DNA of 64,000 bases from Lichenostomus cassidix (taxonomy: Eukaryota > Chordata > Aves > Passeriformes > Meliphagidae), in contig VLJF02000451.1 in assembly GCA_008360975.2 (NCBI GenBank), positions 32,282 to 96,281 on the forward strand. Direction: 5' to 3'. Shown piece by piece: positions 9,461 through 22,200 of the stretch. Each line of letters begins with the position of its first letter. Positions within the stretch are counted from its first letter, which is position 1. The notes beneath the pieces are model-generated. The model was given only the letters and a program-made list of their open reading frames with translations. It made no database searches and was not told the DNA's origin. Both the position numbers and the translations under genes were made by a program.

Positions 9461-12069
9461 CAGGCAAGCAGTACGTGGCACTGTGGTAAGCGTGTTTGCT
9501 TTCATTTTGCGTGCATTGTCCACAAGACTTTGTATTTGGATGAAGATTTGAGTTGAGCTGGGGCAGAGTTGGGGAGGAGCCTGGGGAAGACTGTTGTTGA
9601 GGGCAATAGTCATGTTTTCTGTTTTGTTGTGTTAGGTACTATGAGCAGGTGTGGAGTTGAAGTTGGGAAAGGTGAGGTAAGCGATACCCGTTCTCAGTGA
9701 AGAGGGAGAGGGGTGTTGCAGAAGGGGTCTCTTTTGGGGCGTGTCACGGCAGTCTGAATTTTCCTTTGAACTGTTGCAGGCACCGAAGTGGACCAGAGGG
9801 AACACAGCACCATCCACAGTGTCGAGGATGGATTGTGTCCTCCTGTCTGGTGAAAGCTAAGTGTGAGGAGTGGTGGTTGGGAGAAGAGAAAAAGCTTTGT
9901 AATGACAGGTTGGAATTAGAAGTTAGGTTAGAGGAGAGCAGCGTCATGGGACTGGCCCTTTGCAAGTAAAGGGAGAGGTTTTCTCTTCAGCATCAGCCGA
10001 GCCTTTGTCGGATAGGGCAGCTCTGAGCCACATCCCTGTTCTCATGATCTTTTTGTCATCGGCCTTCTTTGAGCCTAGGTTTTATCCTTTGTGTCAGGAG
10101 CGATTGGCACGGTCATCTGGCATTCATTGGTTCCTTCTGTAGGCCTGCTGAGGTTCTTGAGCATGGTCTTAACTTTGGCAGTAAGTTGGGGTCAGGATTG
10201 ACTTGTCATTATCATGTGCTATTGCTGTGGAGGCTTCTTTCCTTGAGCACCATCAGCCTCTGGGTCATGTTGCAGTGTGAATCTTGCTGAGGAGTTTCAG
10301 CCCCTGCCTGTGTCACGTTGTCCGTGTCTGTGTGATGTTGTCCGTGTCCAGTGTGTCCATGTGATGTTGTCTGTGTCCATTTTGTTCTGTGTCATAGGAT
10401 TTTATTCTATCTTAATGCTTTCTCAGCATTGTTCTGGGCTGTGTCTGCAGCAGGGGTCTGTGCTTGCATTTTTTCCCTGATGGGGCTTATTTTGGCATCT
10501 TGGCACTGTTGCTTGGTGAGACCAGATAGATGTTGTCATCAATCATGTTGTCATTTTTGGTAGTACCTTCTTTTCATGAAGGGTATTGTGAGCTGTTAGA
10601 CTGTGCTCAGAGAAATCCCAAACACCTGTCCTGTTTTCCTATTGTCAGTTGAACATGCAAAAATCAAAGAGTTGCCCCAAGGATACTGTCAGTGGGAGGT
10701 GGTCATGGGATAACCTGTTTTTGAAGGCATTTTCCACACCCTTAAAAGTGTGGATAGGTGTAGCGTTTGGTATGAGCTGGGCTGCAGCTGCATTCCAAAA
10801 AGTGTGTTCTTTGGGCACTAAAATTTCTGGTTTTTGGTGGGTTTTCCTGAAAAATGCCTTGTAGCTCTCTGAGCTTTGCTTTCCAAAGCACTGAATGATT
10901 TTAATGGTTCTGCAGGGACTTCTGCTTGAGATGTCTGGTTCAGCTGCCTAGGGTGGCACAAAGATGCTGCTGAAGATGCCAATCATCAAGCCCCTGGATA
11001 AATTTTGGCTGCAGGAGTTGCCAGCAAGCAGGCTCTTCAGAGCCAGCGCTTCCCAGGATTGCAAGACTGTCATTGTGGCAGTCCCCAGAATAGTATCCAA
11101 TGTGACTAGTTGGAGAGCTCTATAAAAGAAGCGTGACATTTCCTATGATTTTGGATCCAGTGGGTCTAAGGTGGCTTTTATTAAACAGGAAAGCTGGATT
11201 TTTAGTCCTGCTGGGAGAGTTCAGTGTCACCTTATTAAGCAAGGAAAAGCTGCATGGTAAGTGCAGGCTCATGCAATTTGTTTTCACTTGTAACTCCCCA
11301 TGATTCCTTTAAATGAACTCCTAATGAAAAGTGTGAATGTGTTAACTATTTCTCTGTTTGATCAGCAATAGAATGCATTAGTAAACATTTGTAGGAGAGG
11401 CCTTGGGAGTACTGGAAGGGAGAAGGGTGTGGGAGACAGAGCCTGGCCCCAAGGTGGGTTGCTGTCGGTGTCATAGGAGGGGATGTCAGAGAGATGCAGA
11501 TAATGCGGACAGGGTGCAGAGCCCCAGGGTACTGCCCCTGGTGGGGCTGCTGGGGGAGTGAGAGCGTGTCCAGGACAGGTTGGGTGTGGAGTGGGGAGCC
11601 CTAACTGGGATGGGGGGTGAACCCATGGGACACAGGCAGAGTCCTGGCTACCGTGTGAATTGTTACCACACAAGGTTAGTGGAGCTGAAGGCCATCTCAG
11701 GAGAGGTGCAGCCCCCAGTCCCTATTGCTGAGTCCCACCACAGGCTTACAAAACCAGGATTTGGGCTCCAGAGCTGAGAGGTGTTGTATTGTCCAGGGCA
11801 CCACTTGGCACCACAGGGCTGTAGGGGGCTGTGGAGTGGGTTGGGGTCCCTGGTCTGTTGGCGGTAAGGAAGGATGACTGAGAGGTATTGAGAGCAGTGG
11901 CTGATCCAGCCCTCTGCATCCCAGAGTCCCATCCAAACGTACCCCTAGGAACATCTGCGATGTAGTTTTGTGCCTGTAGCAGGAATTTTTGGCAGAGCAG
12001 CTGTGTGTAACCCCAAGGTGCGCCTATATCCCATAAGGGCCTCGGTGGGATCTGGGCCGGTGACAGCCC
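9461..12069. other. Mostly unique sequence, no gene recognised
   Basis: No convincing coding frame was found. Visible items are a GT/GTCC-rich imperfect short repeat at 10305-10395 and a plus-strand TATAAAA at 11121-11127 with no clear gene after it. From about 11360 the sequence is G-rich and unique within the window and leads directly into the 69-bp array. The open frames on either strand are short and lack features of known families. Confidence 0.5.
10305..10395 (+). repeat. Imperfect GTGTCC/GATGTTGTC short repeat
   Basis: Several slightly varied copies of TGTCCGTGTC and TGTGATGTTGTC follow one another. This is a local simple repeat of no evident function. Confidence 0.5.
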
Positions 12070-15000
12070 CAGCGTAGTGTCCATGCCGGAGACCTGGAAT
12101 GCCCCGCAGTCTGTAGAAAGTAAGTGGCGTGGAGGTGGACTTGGAGGGCCTGTGATGGAGACCTGGTTTTTCCTGGGATCTGTACAAAGTAAGTGACCTG
12201 GAAGTGGACTTGGAGGGCCTGTGATGGAGACCTGGTTTTTCCTGGGATCTGTACAAAGTAAGTGACCTGGAAGTGGCCATAGAGCGCCTGTGATGGAGAC
12301 CTGGTTTTTCCTGGGATCTGTACAAAGTAAGTCATCTGGAAGTGGACTTGGAGGGCCTGTGATGGAGACCTGGTTTTTTCCTGGGATCTGTACAAAGTAA
12401 GTGACCTGGAAGTGGACTTGGAGGGCCTGTGATGGAGACCTGGTTTTTCCTGGGATCTGTACAAAGTAAGTGACCTGGAAGTGGACTTGGAGGGCCTGTG
12501 ATGGAGACCTGTTTTTTTCTGGGATCTGTACAAAGTAAGTGACCTGGATTGGACTCGGAGGGCCTGTGATGGAGACGTGGCTTTTTCTGGGATCTGTACA
12601 AAGTAAGTGACCTGGAAGTGGCCATAGAGCACCTGTGATGGAGACCTGGTTTTTCCTGGGATCTGTACAAAGTAAGTGATGTGGAAGTGGACATAGAGTG
12701 CCTGTGATGGAGAGCTGGTTTTTCCTGGGATCTGTACAAAGTAAGTGGGGTGGATGTGGACTTAGAGGGTCTGTGCTGGAGGCCTGGTTTTCTGGGATCT
12801 CTGTACAAAGTAGTGACCTGGAAGTGGACTTGGAGGGTGTGATGGAGACCTGGTTTTTCTGGGATCTGTAGAAAGTAAGTGGCGTGGAGGTGGACTTGGA
12901 GGGCCTGTGATGGAGACCTGGTTTTTCCTGGGATCTGTACAAAGTAAGTGACCTGGAAGTGGACTTGGAGGGCCTGTGATGGAGACCTGGTTTTTCCTGG
13001 GATCTGTACAAAGTAAGTGACCTGGAAGTGGCCATAGAGCGCCTGTGATGGAGACCTGGTTTTTCCTGGGATCTGTACAAAGTAAGTCATCTGGAAGTGG
13101 ACTTGGAGGGCCTGTGATGGAGACCTGGTTTTTTCCTGGGATCTGTACAAAGTAAGTGACCTGGAAGTGGACTTGGAGGGCCTGTGATGGAGACCTGGTT
13201 TTTCCTGGGATCTGTACAAAGTAAGTGACCTGGAAGTGGACTTGGAGGGCCTGTGATGGAGACCTGTTTTTTTCTGGGATCTGTACAAAGTAAGTGACCT
13301 GGATTGGACTCGGAGGGCCTGTGATGGAGACGTGGCTTTTTCTGGGATCTGTACAAAGTAAGTGACCTGGAAGTGGCCATAGAGCACCTGTGATGGAGAC
13401 CTGGTTTTTCCTGGGATCTGTACAAAGTAAGTGATGTGGAAGTGGACATAGAGTGCCTGTGATGGAGAGCTGGTTTTTCCTGGGATCTGTACAAAGTAAG
13501 TGGGGTGGATGTGGACTTAGAGGGTCTGTGCTGGAGGCCTTGATGTGCCCATGTTGTGTAGAAAGTAAGTGGCCTCGAGATGTACTTAGAGCGCCTGTAA
13601 TGGAGACCTGGTTTTCCTGGGATCTGTACAAAGTAAGTGATGTGGAGTGGACTTGGAGGGCCTGTGATGGGGACCTGATTATTCCTGGGATCTGTACAAA
13701 GTAAGTGACCTGGAAGTGGACTTGGAGGGCCTGTGATGGAGACCTGTTTTTTCCTGGGATCTGTACAAAGTAAGTGACCTGGAAGTGGACTTGGAGGGCC
13801 TGTGATGGAGACCTGGATTGCCCCGTGGTCTGTAGAAAGTAAGTGGCATGCAGGTGGACTTGGAGGGCATGTGATGGAGACCTGTTTTTTCCTGGGATCT
13901 GTACAAAGTAAGTGACCTTGAAGTGGACATGGAGGGCCTGTGATGGGGACGTGTTTTTTCCTGGGATGTGTACCAAGTAAGTGACCTGGAAGTGGACTTG
14001 GAGCGTCTATGCTGGAAACCTGGATTGCCCCGTGGTCTGTAGAAAGTAAGTGGGGTGGAGGTGGACTTGGAGGGCCTGTGATGGAGACCTGGTTTTTCCT
14101 GGGATCAGTACAAAGGAAGTGACCTGGAAGTGGACATAGAGGGCCTGTGATGGAGACCTGGTTTTTCTTGGGATCTGTGCAAGGTAAGTGACCTGGAAGT
14201 GGACTTGGAGCGTCTATGCTGGAGACCTGGATTGCCCTGCTGTCTGTAGAAAGTAAGTGGCGTGGAGGTGGACTTGGAGGGCCTGTGATGGAGGCGCAGT
14301 GTTTATGCTGTGTAGAAAGTAAGTGGCCTCGAGATGGACTTAGAGCACCTGTGATGGAGACCTGGTTTTCCTGGGATCTGTACAAAGTAAGTGACCTGGA
14401 AGTGGACATAGAGGGAGCCTGTGATGGAGACCTGGTTTTCTTGGGATCTGTGCAAGGTAAGTGACCTGGAAGTGGACTTGGAGCGTCTATGCTGGAGACC
14501 TGGATTGCCCACTGCTGTCTGTGAAAGTAAGTGGCGTGGAGGTGGACTTGGAGGGCCTGTGATGGAGACCTGGTTTTTCTGGGATCTGTACAAGGTAAGT
14601 GGCCTGGAAGTGGCCATAGAGCGCCGGTGATGGAGACTTGGTTTCCTGGGATCTGTACAAGTAAGTGACCTGGAAGTGGACATAGAGCGCCTGTGATGGA
14701 GACCTGGTTTTTCCTGGGATCTGTACAAGGTAAGTGACCTGGAAAAGGACATAGAGCGCCTGTGATGGAGACCTGGTTTTTCCTGGGATCTGTACAAAGT
14801 AAGTGACCTGGAAGTGGACTTGGAGGGCCTGTGATGGGGACCTGGTTTATCCTGGGATCTGTAGAAAGTAAGTGGCCTCGAGATGGACTTAGAGCGCCTG
14901 TGATGGGGACCTGGTTTTTCCTGGGATCTGTAGAAAGTAAGTGGCCTGGAAGTGGACTTGGAGGGCCTGTGATGGAGACCTGTTTTTTCCTGGGATCTGT

Positions 15001-16043
15001 AAAAAGTCAGTGATGTGGAGTGGACTTGGAGGGTCTATGCTGGAGACCTGGATTGCCCCGCAGTCTGTAGAAAGTAAGTGGCGTGGAGGTGGACTTGGAG
15101 GGCTTGTGATGGAGACCTGGTTTTTCCTGGGATCTGTACAAAGTAAGTGACCTGGAATTGGCCATAGAGTGCCTGTGATGGAGACCTGGTTTTTCCTGGG
15201 ATCTTTGCAACGTAAGTGACCTGGAAGTGGACTTGGAGCATCTATGCTGGAGACCTGGATTGCCCCGCTGTCTGTAGAAAGTAAGTGGCCTCGAGATGGA
15301 CTTAGAGCGCCTGTGATGGAGACCTGGTTTTTCCTGGGATTTGTACAAAGTAAGTGACCTGGAAGTGGCCATAGAGCGCCTGTGATGGAGACCTGGTTTT
15401 TCCTGGGATCTGTACAAAGTAAATGATGTGGAGTGGACTTGGAGGGCCTGTGATGGGGACCTGTTTTTCCTGGGATCTGAACAAAGTAAGTGATGTGGAG
15501 TGGACTTGGAGGGCCTGTGATGGGGACCTGTTTTTTCCTGGGATCTGTACAAAGTAAGTGACCTGGAAGTGGACTTGGAGGGCCTGTGATGGAGACCTGG
15601 TTTTTCCTGGGATCTGTACAAGGTAAGTGACCTGGAAGTGGACTTGGAGGGCCTGTGATGGAGAGCCTTGATGTGCCCATGCTGTGTACAAAGTAAGTGA
15701 CCTGGAAGTGGACATGGAGGGCCTGTGTTGGAGACCTGGTTTTTCCTGGGATCTGTACAAAGTAAGTGACCTGGAAGTGGACATGGAGTGCCGGTGATGG
15801 AGACCTGGTTTTTCCTGGCATCTGTACAATGTAAGTGACCTGGAAGTGGACTTGGAGGGTCTATGCTGGAGACCTGGATTGCCCCGCAGTCTGTAGAAAG
15901 TAAGTGGCGTGGAGGTGGACTTGGAGGGCTTGTGATGGAGACCTGGTTTTTCCTGGGATCTCTACAAAGTAAGTGACCTGGAAGTGGCCATAGAGTGCCT
16001 GTGATGGAGACCTGGTTTTTCCTGGGATCTGTACAAAGTAAGT
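12070..16043 (+). repeat. 69-bp satellite array, block 1 (about 57 units)
   Basis: The array begins abruptly after unique sequence, with a partial unit near 12070. In this orientation a unit starts with GTAAGTGACCTGGAAGTGG and ends with TGGGATCTGTACAAA. Unit starts at 12189 and 12258 show the 69-bp step. Variant units end in ATTGCCCCGCGGTCTGTAG or GATGTGCCCATGCTGTG. Each unit carries a consensus splice donor. On the plus strand each frame meets a stop in a typical unit, while the minus strand has none. Toward 14100-15000 indels become common, so the frames shift. Confidence 0.95.
12120..13540 (+). repeat. 755-bp tandem duplication of an 11-unit block
   Basis: The segment 12120-12784 recurs at 12875-13540 with a constant 755-bp offset and practically no differences, including odd units such as one with a shortened GACCTGGATTGGACTCGG core. 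The copies diverge right after GGAGGCCT. This is a recent unequal-exchange event at the array edge. Confidence 0.85.
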
Positions 16044-16555
16044 TGTTGTGTCGCGGTCCAGGAGGGTGGCACAGGCCGGCTGCCCCCCGGACCGAGTCTC
16101 TGGTTCTTGTAAATCCCACCGGATCCAGGGCGAGCGGCCCCCGAGGTTCTGTGGCATGGCGGCAGTCTTCTAACCGCGTCCATTCAAGCAGGAAAATAGT
16201 GATACGAAGGAAGAACTGGACTCCATCTCTGTTCTACTAGGGATGTTTATTTGGGGTAACGGGAAAAGGGGTGCAGGGAAGGAGAAGGGGAAAGGAACAC
16301 AAGGCAGGGAGGGGATGCTAGCAGCCCAGAGATGGAAAAGACCACGAGGTCATCTGGACATCGCCTTATAAAGGGAAAGGAAGGGGAGGGACTGTCTCCC
16401 CTTGAGCCAGTCCCGGGGAGTCTGAAGGGAAGACAGGCATAGGGAACCCACCAATAGATTTTGGGGTACAGCAGAGCATATTTCAAAATGAACCAATGGT
16501 ATACAAAGCAGAGGGACAAAGGAGCACATGGAATCCTAAAACCCACGTTGCTACA
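16044..16555 (-). repeat. 3' LTR of left retroelement (512 bp)
   Basis: The minus strand starts TGTAGCAACG and ends CGACACAACA. It differs from the 5' LTR of the same element at three positions: CAAGGGG instead of CATGGGG, GACTCGG instead of GACCCGG, and CGACACA instead of CGATACA. Confidence 0.92.
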
Positions 16556-18711
16556 GTTCCCCGTTTCTGTATATATAAAAGAAAAATGAAGCAGTTTTTG
16601 AGGTACTATCTAAATTATACACAGTTAAATCTATTGGTTTGAACACAGAAGGTTGTTTCAGGGGATTTCGAAATAAAAAATAAAGTCATTGGAGTCCATA
16701 TAGGTTGGTATGCATTTCCCTTGGCTACTGGTAAGTTTCTTCAAGTTGGAATGTCTTTGCAGCAAATTGGCAAAGCTGGACAGCAGTTCTTGGATGGTTG
16801 TCGCTTCTGTTGCTGATTGGAACACAGACTGCTGGTTGAGCCAATAGGGAAAGGTTCTTTTGCTTGGGAAATAAAACTCAGAACACAATTATTACTTTTT
16901 GAGAAGCTGCTAGTGTCTGATGGAAAACACTGGCTACTCACAATTTACAAAAGCATTTCTTACCCACCCATCATTCTTCTCACCAGCCTGCGAGGCCAGG
17001 CCGGCTGTGCTCCCCCTCCCCAGCACTTCTGGTTTAGGCGTGGGAACCTAGGGGTGGGATTTTCCCATGCTTCTCCGCCCTGTGATGTAAGGGGGCGGAG
17101 CGTGCTGACGTGTGAGAAGGGGCGGAGCCTGCACAGCCGGGAAGGACTGAGCATGCTTGGAAGAAGAAGGTCTCGGAAGCATGGCCTCCGCCATCTTGAA
17201 AGTGAGCCTTGGTGTTAGGCTGTTTAGGGAAAGAGGGTAGGAAAAGAGGGAGAGGAAGAGAGTTCAGGGTCAGGGCTAGCAGGAGGTGGTTAGTCTCCCT
17301 CTAGCAGGGACAGAGAAGCTAGCAAAAAGCCTGGGAAAACGGAAGTAACCCAGTGTTTATAAACAGTTTGCAGTTTGCTAGAAACTCTCCTGAGGGTTAG
17401 AGGGAAGAAGGCAGGTGGGAAAAGGAAAGTTAAAAACGGGGGTCAGGAAGGGGACTGATAAGGGATCACCCTGCAGCCCCCCAAAAGGTTGAAATAAAAT
17501 ATTTTAACTCAAAAGGAGGGGATAAAAGTTCGTTCCTTTTTGAGGGGGAGATACCTAGGGGGTTCCCACTTCCCCACGGTACCTGCCCTTCAAAGCTCAC
17601 CTCTGCCTAACTGCTAATGGAAAACACAAAAAATAATTAGCTGGGAAATAAGGGAGATTTGCTGACTGCTTAAAAACTTGGGGAAAATAAAATGCAACAT
17701 AATAAGGGGGTCCCTTACAGCCTCCAGCTGGTCACCCAACTCAAAATTACCAGCAAAATCAGCAAATCTGCCCGTCCCCTGTGGCCCTCTCCACAGGCAG
17801 AACGGGTCAACTCTGGTCTCCGCGGTTCACAGTCCGGCCCGCGCTCTCACCTAGCGCCTACGGTCTCCATGACCCGGTTCTCCAGTCTCTCTGTTGAGCC
17901 TTATTCCGTCAGCAACTAAATCCAGCTTCGGCAGAGATTCCTGGGAATTGCAGGGACTTTCTTATAAAAGTCTCTCCTGGGCGGTTAAAAGACTCCCACC
18001 ACAGAAATCGCAGTTCCTCGGAGGCAGATGTTAAAAAGCCCTGTGTGGAGCAGTGGAGCGGCTCCTGCTGCCGCACCGGTCCAGGCGCGGCTCCGCCCAC
18101 CGTCCTGCCGTGCGGCGATCTAAGATGTCCGCCGCCACGTGGCTCCGGCCACCAAAATGGCGGCGCGGCGTGGTCTCGCCGCGGCGTGGTCTTGTCTCGC
18201 CGCCGCGTGGGTCCGGGGTGGCGCGTGCCGCACCGGGCGGCGTGTCGCCAGCGGGGCTGGCGCTGTCGGCGGCCCCTGTTTTCTCCGGGCAGCGGCAGCG
18301 GCTTGGCACCGGGTCCCGCCCCACCCCGGGCCCCCCGGGGCCGCGGGACGGGGAAGGCAGTGGCAGCGGGCACCCAGCGCCCGCGGCTCGGCGGCAGCTC
18401 CGGCACGGTGGTTTCGGCGGCGGCGGCAGCAGCGGGCGAGCAGCCCGGCCCTGCTGCAGCCACCGCGGCCGCCCCACCCTGCACGTGGCGCCAGGCCACC
18501 CCGGGGGCTCCGTTTGCCGGGGCGGTCCGTCGCCGCCACAGCCAACCTGGCGTCAGCGGCCCGAGGCTTCAGCGCGGCAGGAATCCAGCGGCACGCAGCA
18601 GCGGCGAGGAGCGGCGGGAAAGCGACGAAAACGGCAAAAAAAGCGGCGAGATGGTTCTTTCACGGTAAAGCAAGCTGATTCGATGGAATTTTCCCGGGTT
18701 TTGGCACCATT
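16556..18711 (-). other. Retroelement interior, left copy: no structural genes
   Basis: This is the same interior as 56931-59086, reversed. It has a very GC- and CpG-rich leader (about 18080-18640), a possible splice donor, and a second promoter-like cluster near 17090-17200 with GC boxes and a CAAGATGGCGG motif at 17188-17198 (minus strand). A 76-codon frame at 16658-16888 is the only one with ordinary composition, and I cannot assign it. Frames over the GC-rich part exist on both strands and are probably spurious. Confidence 0.7.
18692..18709 (-). other. Primer binding site, tRNA-Phe type (left copy)
   Basis: The minus strand reads TGGTGCCAAAACCCGGGA, starting two bases after the 5' LTR. 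It is complementary to the 3' end of vertebrate tRNA-Phe at 17 of 18 positions. Confidence 0.75.
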
Positions 18712-19223
18712 TGTTGTATCGCGGTCCAGGAGGGTGGCACAGGCCGGCTGCCCCCCGGACCGGGTCTCTGGTTCTTGTAAATCCCACCGGATCCAGGGCG
18801 AGCGGCCCCCGAGGTTCTGTGGCATGGCGGCAGTCTTCTAACCGCGTCCATTCAAGCAGGAAAATAGTGATACGAAGGAAGAACTGGACTCCATCTCTGT
18901 TCTACTAGGGATGTTTATTTGGGGTAACGGGAAAAGGGGTGCAGGGAAGGAGAAGGGGAAAGGAACACAAGGCAGGGAGGGGATGCTAGCAGCCCAGAGA
19001 TGGAAAAGACCACGAGGTCATCTGGACATCGCCTTATAAAGGGAAAGGAAGGGGAGGGACTGTCTCCCCATGAGCCAGTCCCGGGGAGTCTGAAGGGAAG
19101 ACAGGCATAGGGAACCCACCAATAGATTTTGGGGTACAGCAGAGCATATTTCAAAATGAACCAATGGTATACAAAGCAGAGGGACAAAGGAGCACATGGA
19201 ATCCTAAAACCCACGTTGCTACA
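18712..19223 (-). repeat. 5' LTR of left retroelement (512 bp)
   Basis: It starts TGTAGCAACG at 19223 and ends CGATACAACA at 18712 on the minus strand. It carries TTTATAAGG and AATAAA motifs as in the right copy and is next to the primer binding site, which fixes the element's direction. Confidence 0.92.
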
Positions 19224-22200
19224 GTAAGTGACCTGGAAGTACTTGGAGCGTCTATGCTGGAGACCTGGATTGCCCCACGGTCTGTAGAAAGTAATTGGCG
19301 TAGAGGTGGACTTGGAGCGTCTATGCTGGAGACCTGGTTTTTCCTGGGATCTGTACAAGGTAAGTGACCTGGAAGTGGACATGGAGGGCCTGTGATGGAG
19401 ACCTGGTTTTCCTGGGATCTGTACAAAGTAAGTGACCTGGAAGTGGACATGGAGGGCCTGTGTTGGAGACGTGTTTTTCCTGGGATCTGTACAAAGTAAG
19501 TGACCTGGAAGTGGACTTGGAGGGCCTGTGATGGAGACCTGGTTTTTTCCTGGGATCTGTACAAAGTAAGTGACCTGGAAGTGGACTTGGAGGGCCTGTG
19601 ATGGAGACCTGGTTTTTCCTGGGATCTGTACAAAGTAAGTGACCTGGAAGTGGACTTGGAGGGCCTCTGATGGAGACCTGGTTTTTCCTGGGATCTGTAC
19701 AAGGTAAGTGACCTGGAAGTGGACATGGAGGGCCTGTGATGGAGACCTGGTTTTTCCTGGGATCTGTACAAAGTAAGTGACCTGGAAGTGGACATAGAGT
19801 GCCGGTGATGGAGACCTGGTTTTTCCTGGCATCTGTACAAGGTAAGTGGGGTGGACGTGGACTTAGAGCGTCTGTGCTGGAGGCCTGGATGTGCCCATGC
19901 TGTGTAGAAAGTAAGTGGCCTTGAGATGGACTTAGAGCGCCTGTGATGGAGACCTGGTTTTTCCTGGGATCTTTGCAACGTAAGTGACCTGGAAGTGGAC
20001 ATGGAGGGCCTGTGATGGAGACCTGGTTTTTCCTGGGATCTGTAAAAAGTAAGTGACCTGGAAGTGGACTTGGAGGGCCTGTGATGGAGACCTGTTTTTT
20101 CCTGGGATCTGTACAAAGTAAGTGACCTGGAAGTGGACTTGGAGGGGCTGTGATGGAGACCTGTTTTTCCTGGGATCTGTACAAAGTAAGTGACCTGGAA
20201 GTGGACTTGGAGGGCCTGTGATGGAGACCTGTTTTTCCTGGGATCTGTACAAATTAAGTGACCTGGAAGTGGACATGGAGGGCCTGTGTTGGAGTCCTGG
20301 TTTATCCTGGGATCTGTACAAAGTAAGTGACCTGGAAGTGGACATAGAGCGCCTGTGATGGAGACCTGGTTTTTCCTGGGATCTGTACAAAGTAAGTGAC
20401 CTGGAAGTGGACATAGAGGGCCTGTGATGGAGACCTGGTTTTTCCTGGGATCTGTAGAAAGTAAGTGACCTGGAAGTGGACATAGAGGGCCTGTGATGGA
20501 GACCTGGTTTTTCCTGGGATCTGTACAAAGTAAGTGACCTGGAAGTGGCCATAGAGCACCTGTGATGGAGACCTGGTTTTTCCTGGGATCTGTACAAGGT
20601 AAGTGACCTGGAAGTGGACATGGAGGGCCTGTGATGGAGACCTGGTTTTTCCTGGGATTTGTACAAGGTAAGTGACCTGGAAGTTGACATAGAGCGCCTG
20701 TGATGGAGACCTGGATTGCCCCGCGGTCTGTAGAAAGTAAGTGGCGTGGAGGTGGACTTGGAGCGTCTATGCTGGAGACCTGTTTTTTCCTGGGATCTGT
20801 ACAAGGTAAGTGACCTGGAAGTGGACATGGAGGGCCTGTGATGGAGACCTGGTTTTTCCTGGGATCTGTACAAGGTAAGTGACCTGGAAGTGGACATGGA
20901 GGGCCTGTGATGGAGACCTGGTTTTTCCTGGCATCTGTACAAGGTAAGTGGGGTGGACGTGGACTTAGAGCGTCTGTGCTGGAGGCCTTGATGTGCCCAT
21001 GCTGTGTAGAAAGTAAGTGGCCTTGAGATGGACTTAGAGCGCCTGTGATGGAGACCTGGTTTTTCCTGGGATCTTTGCAACGTAAGTGACCTGGAAGTGG
21101 CCATAGAGTGCCTGTGATGGAGACCTGGTTTTTCCTGGGATGTGTAGCAAGTAAGTGACCTGGAAGTGCACTTGGAGGGCCTGTGATGGAGACCTGTTTT
21201 TTCCTGGGACCTGTACAAGGTAAGTGACCTGGAAGTGGACTTGGAGGGCCTGTGATGGAGACCTGTTTTTCCTGGGATCTGTACAAAGTAAGTGACCTGG
21301 AAGTGGACTTGGAGGGCCTGTGATGGAGACCTGGTTTTTCCTGGGATCTGTACAAGGTAAGTGACCTGGAAGTGGACATGGAGGGCCTGAGATGGAGACC
21401 TGGTTTTTCCTGGGATCTGTACAAAGTAAGTGACCTGGAAGTGGCCATAGAGCGCCTGTGATGGAGACCTGTTTTGTCCCGGGATCTGTACGAAGTAAGT
21501 GATGTGGAAGTGGACATAGAGTGCCTGTGATGGAGACCTGGTTTTTCCTGGGATCTCTACAAGGTAAGTGGGGTGGACGTGGACATGGAGCGTCAGTGCT
21601 GGAGGCCTTGATGTGCCCATGTTGTGAAGAAAGTAAGTGGCCTCGAGATGGACTTTGAGGGCCTGTGATGGGGACCTGTTTTTTCTTGGGATCTGTACAA
21701 AGTAAGTGACCTGGAAGTGGACTTGGAGGGCCTGTGATGGAGACCTGGTTTTTCCTGGGATCTGTACAAGGTAAGTGACCTGGAAGTGGAATTGGAGGGC
21801 CTGTGATGGAGACCTGGATTGCCCCGTGGTCTGTACAAAGTAAGTGACGTGGAGTGGACTTGGAGGTCCTGTGATGGGGACCTGTTTTTTCCTGGGATCT
21901 GTACAAGGTAAGTGGGGTGGACGTGGACTTAGAGCGTCTGTGCTGGAGGCCTTGATGTGCCCATGCTGTGTAGAAAGTAAGTGGCCTTGAGATGGACTTA
22001 GAGCGCCTGTGATGGAGACCTGGTTTTTCCTGGGATCTTTGCAACGTAAGTGACCTGGAAGTGGACTTTGAGGGCCTGTGATGGAGACCTGGTTTTTCCT
22101 GGGATCTGTACAAAGTAAGTGAGCTGGAAGTGGCCATAGAGCTCCTGTGATGGAGACCTGGTTTTTCCTGGGATCTGTTCAAAGTAAGTGATGTGGAGGT

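Larger units (their letters stand above)
16044..19223 (-). mobile_element. Non-autonomous LTR retroelement, left copy
   Basis: This is a complete 3180-bp element on the minus strand: 5' LTR 18712-19223, primer binding site 18692-18709, interior 16556-18711, 3' LTR 16044-16555. It is flanked by the 6-bp duplication GTAAGT (16038-16043 and 19224-19229), which is part of the satellite unit. The interior has no gag, pol or env frame that I can recognise, so it would depend on another element's proteins. A 6-bp target duplication is typical of class II (ERVK-like) endogenous retroviruses. It matches the right copy (56419-59598) in length and, in all stretches compared, in sequence. Confidence 0.92.

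Noticed and set aside
17909..18841. Alanine-, proline- and arginine-rich open frames of 140-260 codons in the retroelement interior (also 56801-57733)
   Set aside because: They overlap one another on both strands in a CpG-rich segment where stop codons are rare; no retroviral domain is recognisable.
19151..21517. Very long minus-strand open frame (788 codons) of 23-residue repeats as a real protein gene, and similar frames throughout the arrays
   Set aside because: All three frames on that strand are open because the unit is 69 bp without stops on that strand; no unique start or end domain exists, and frames break wherever a unit has an indel.
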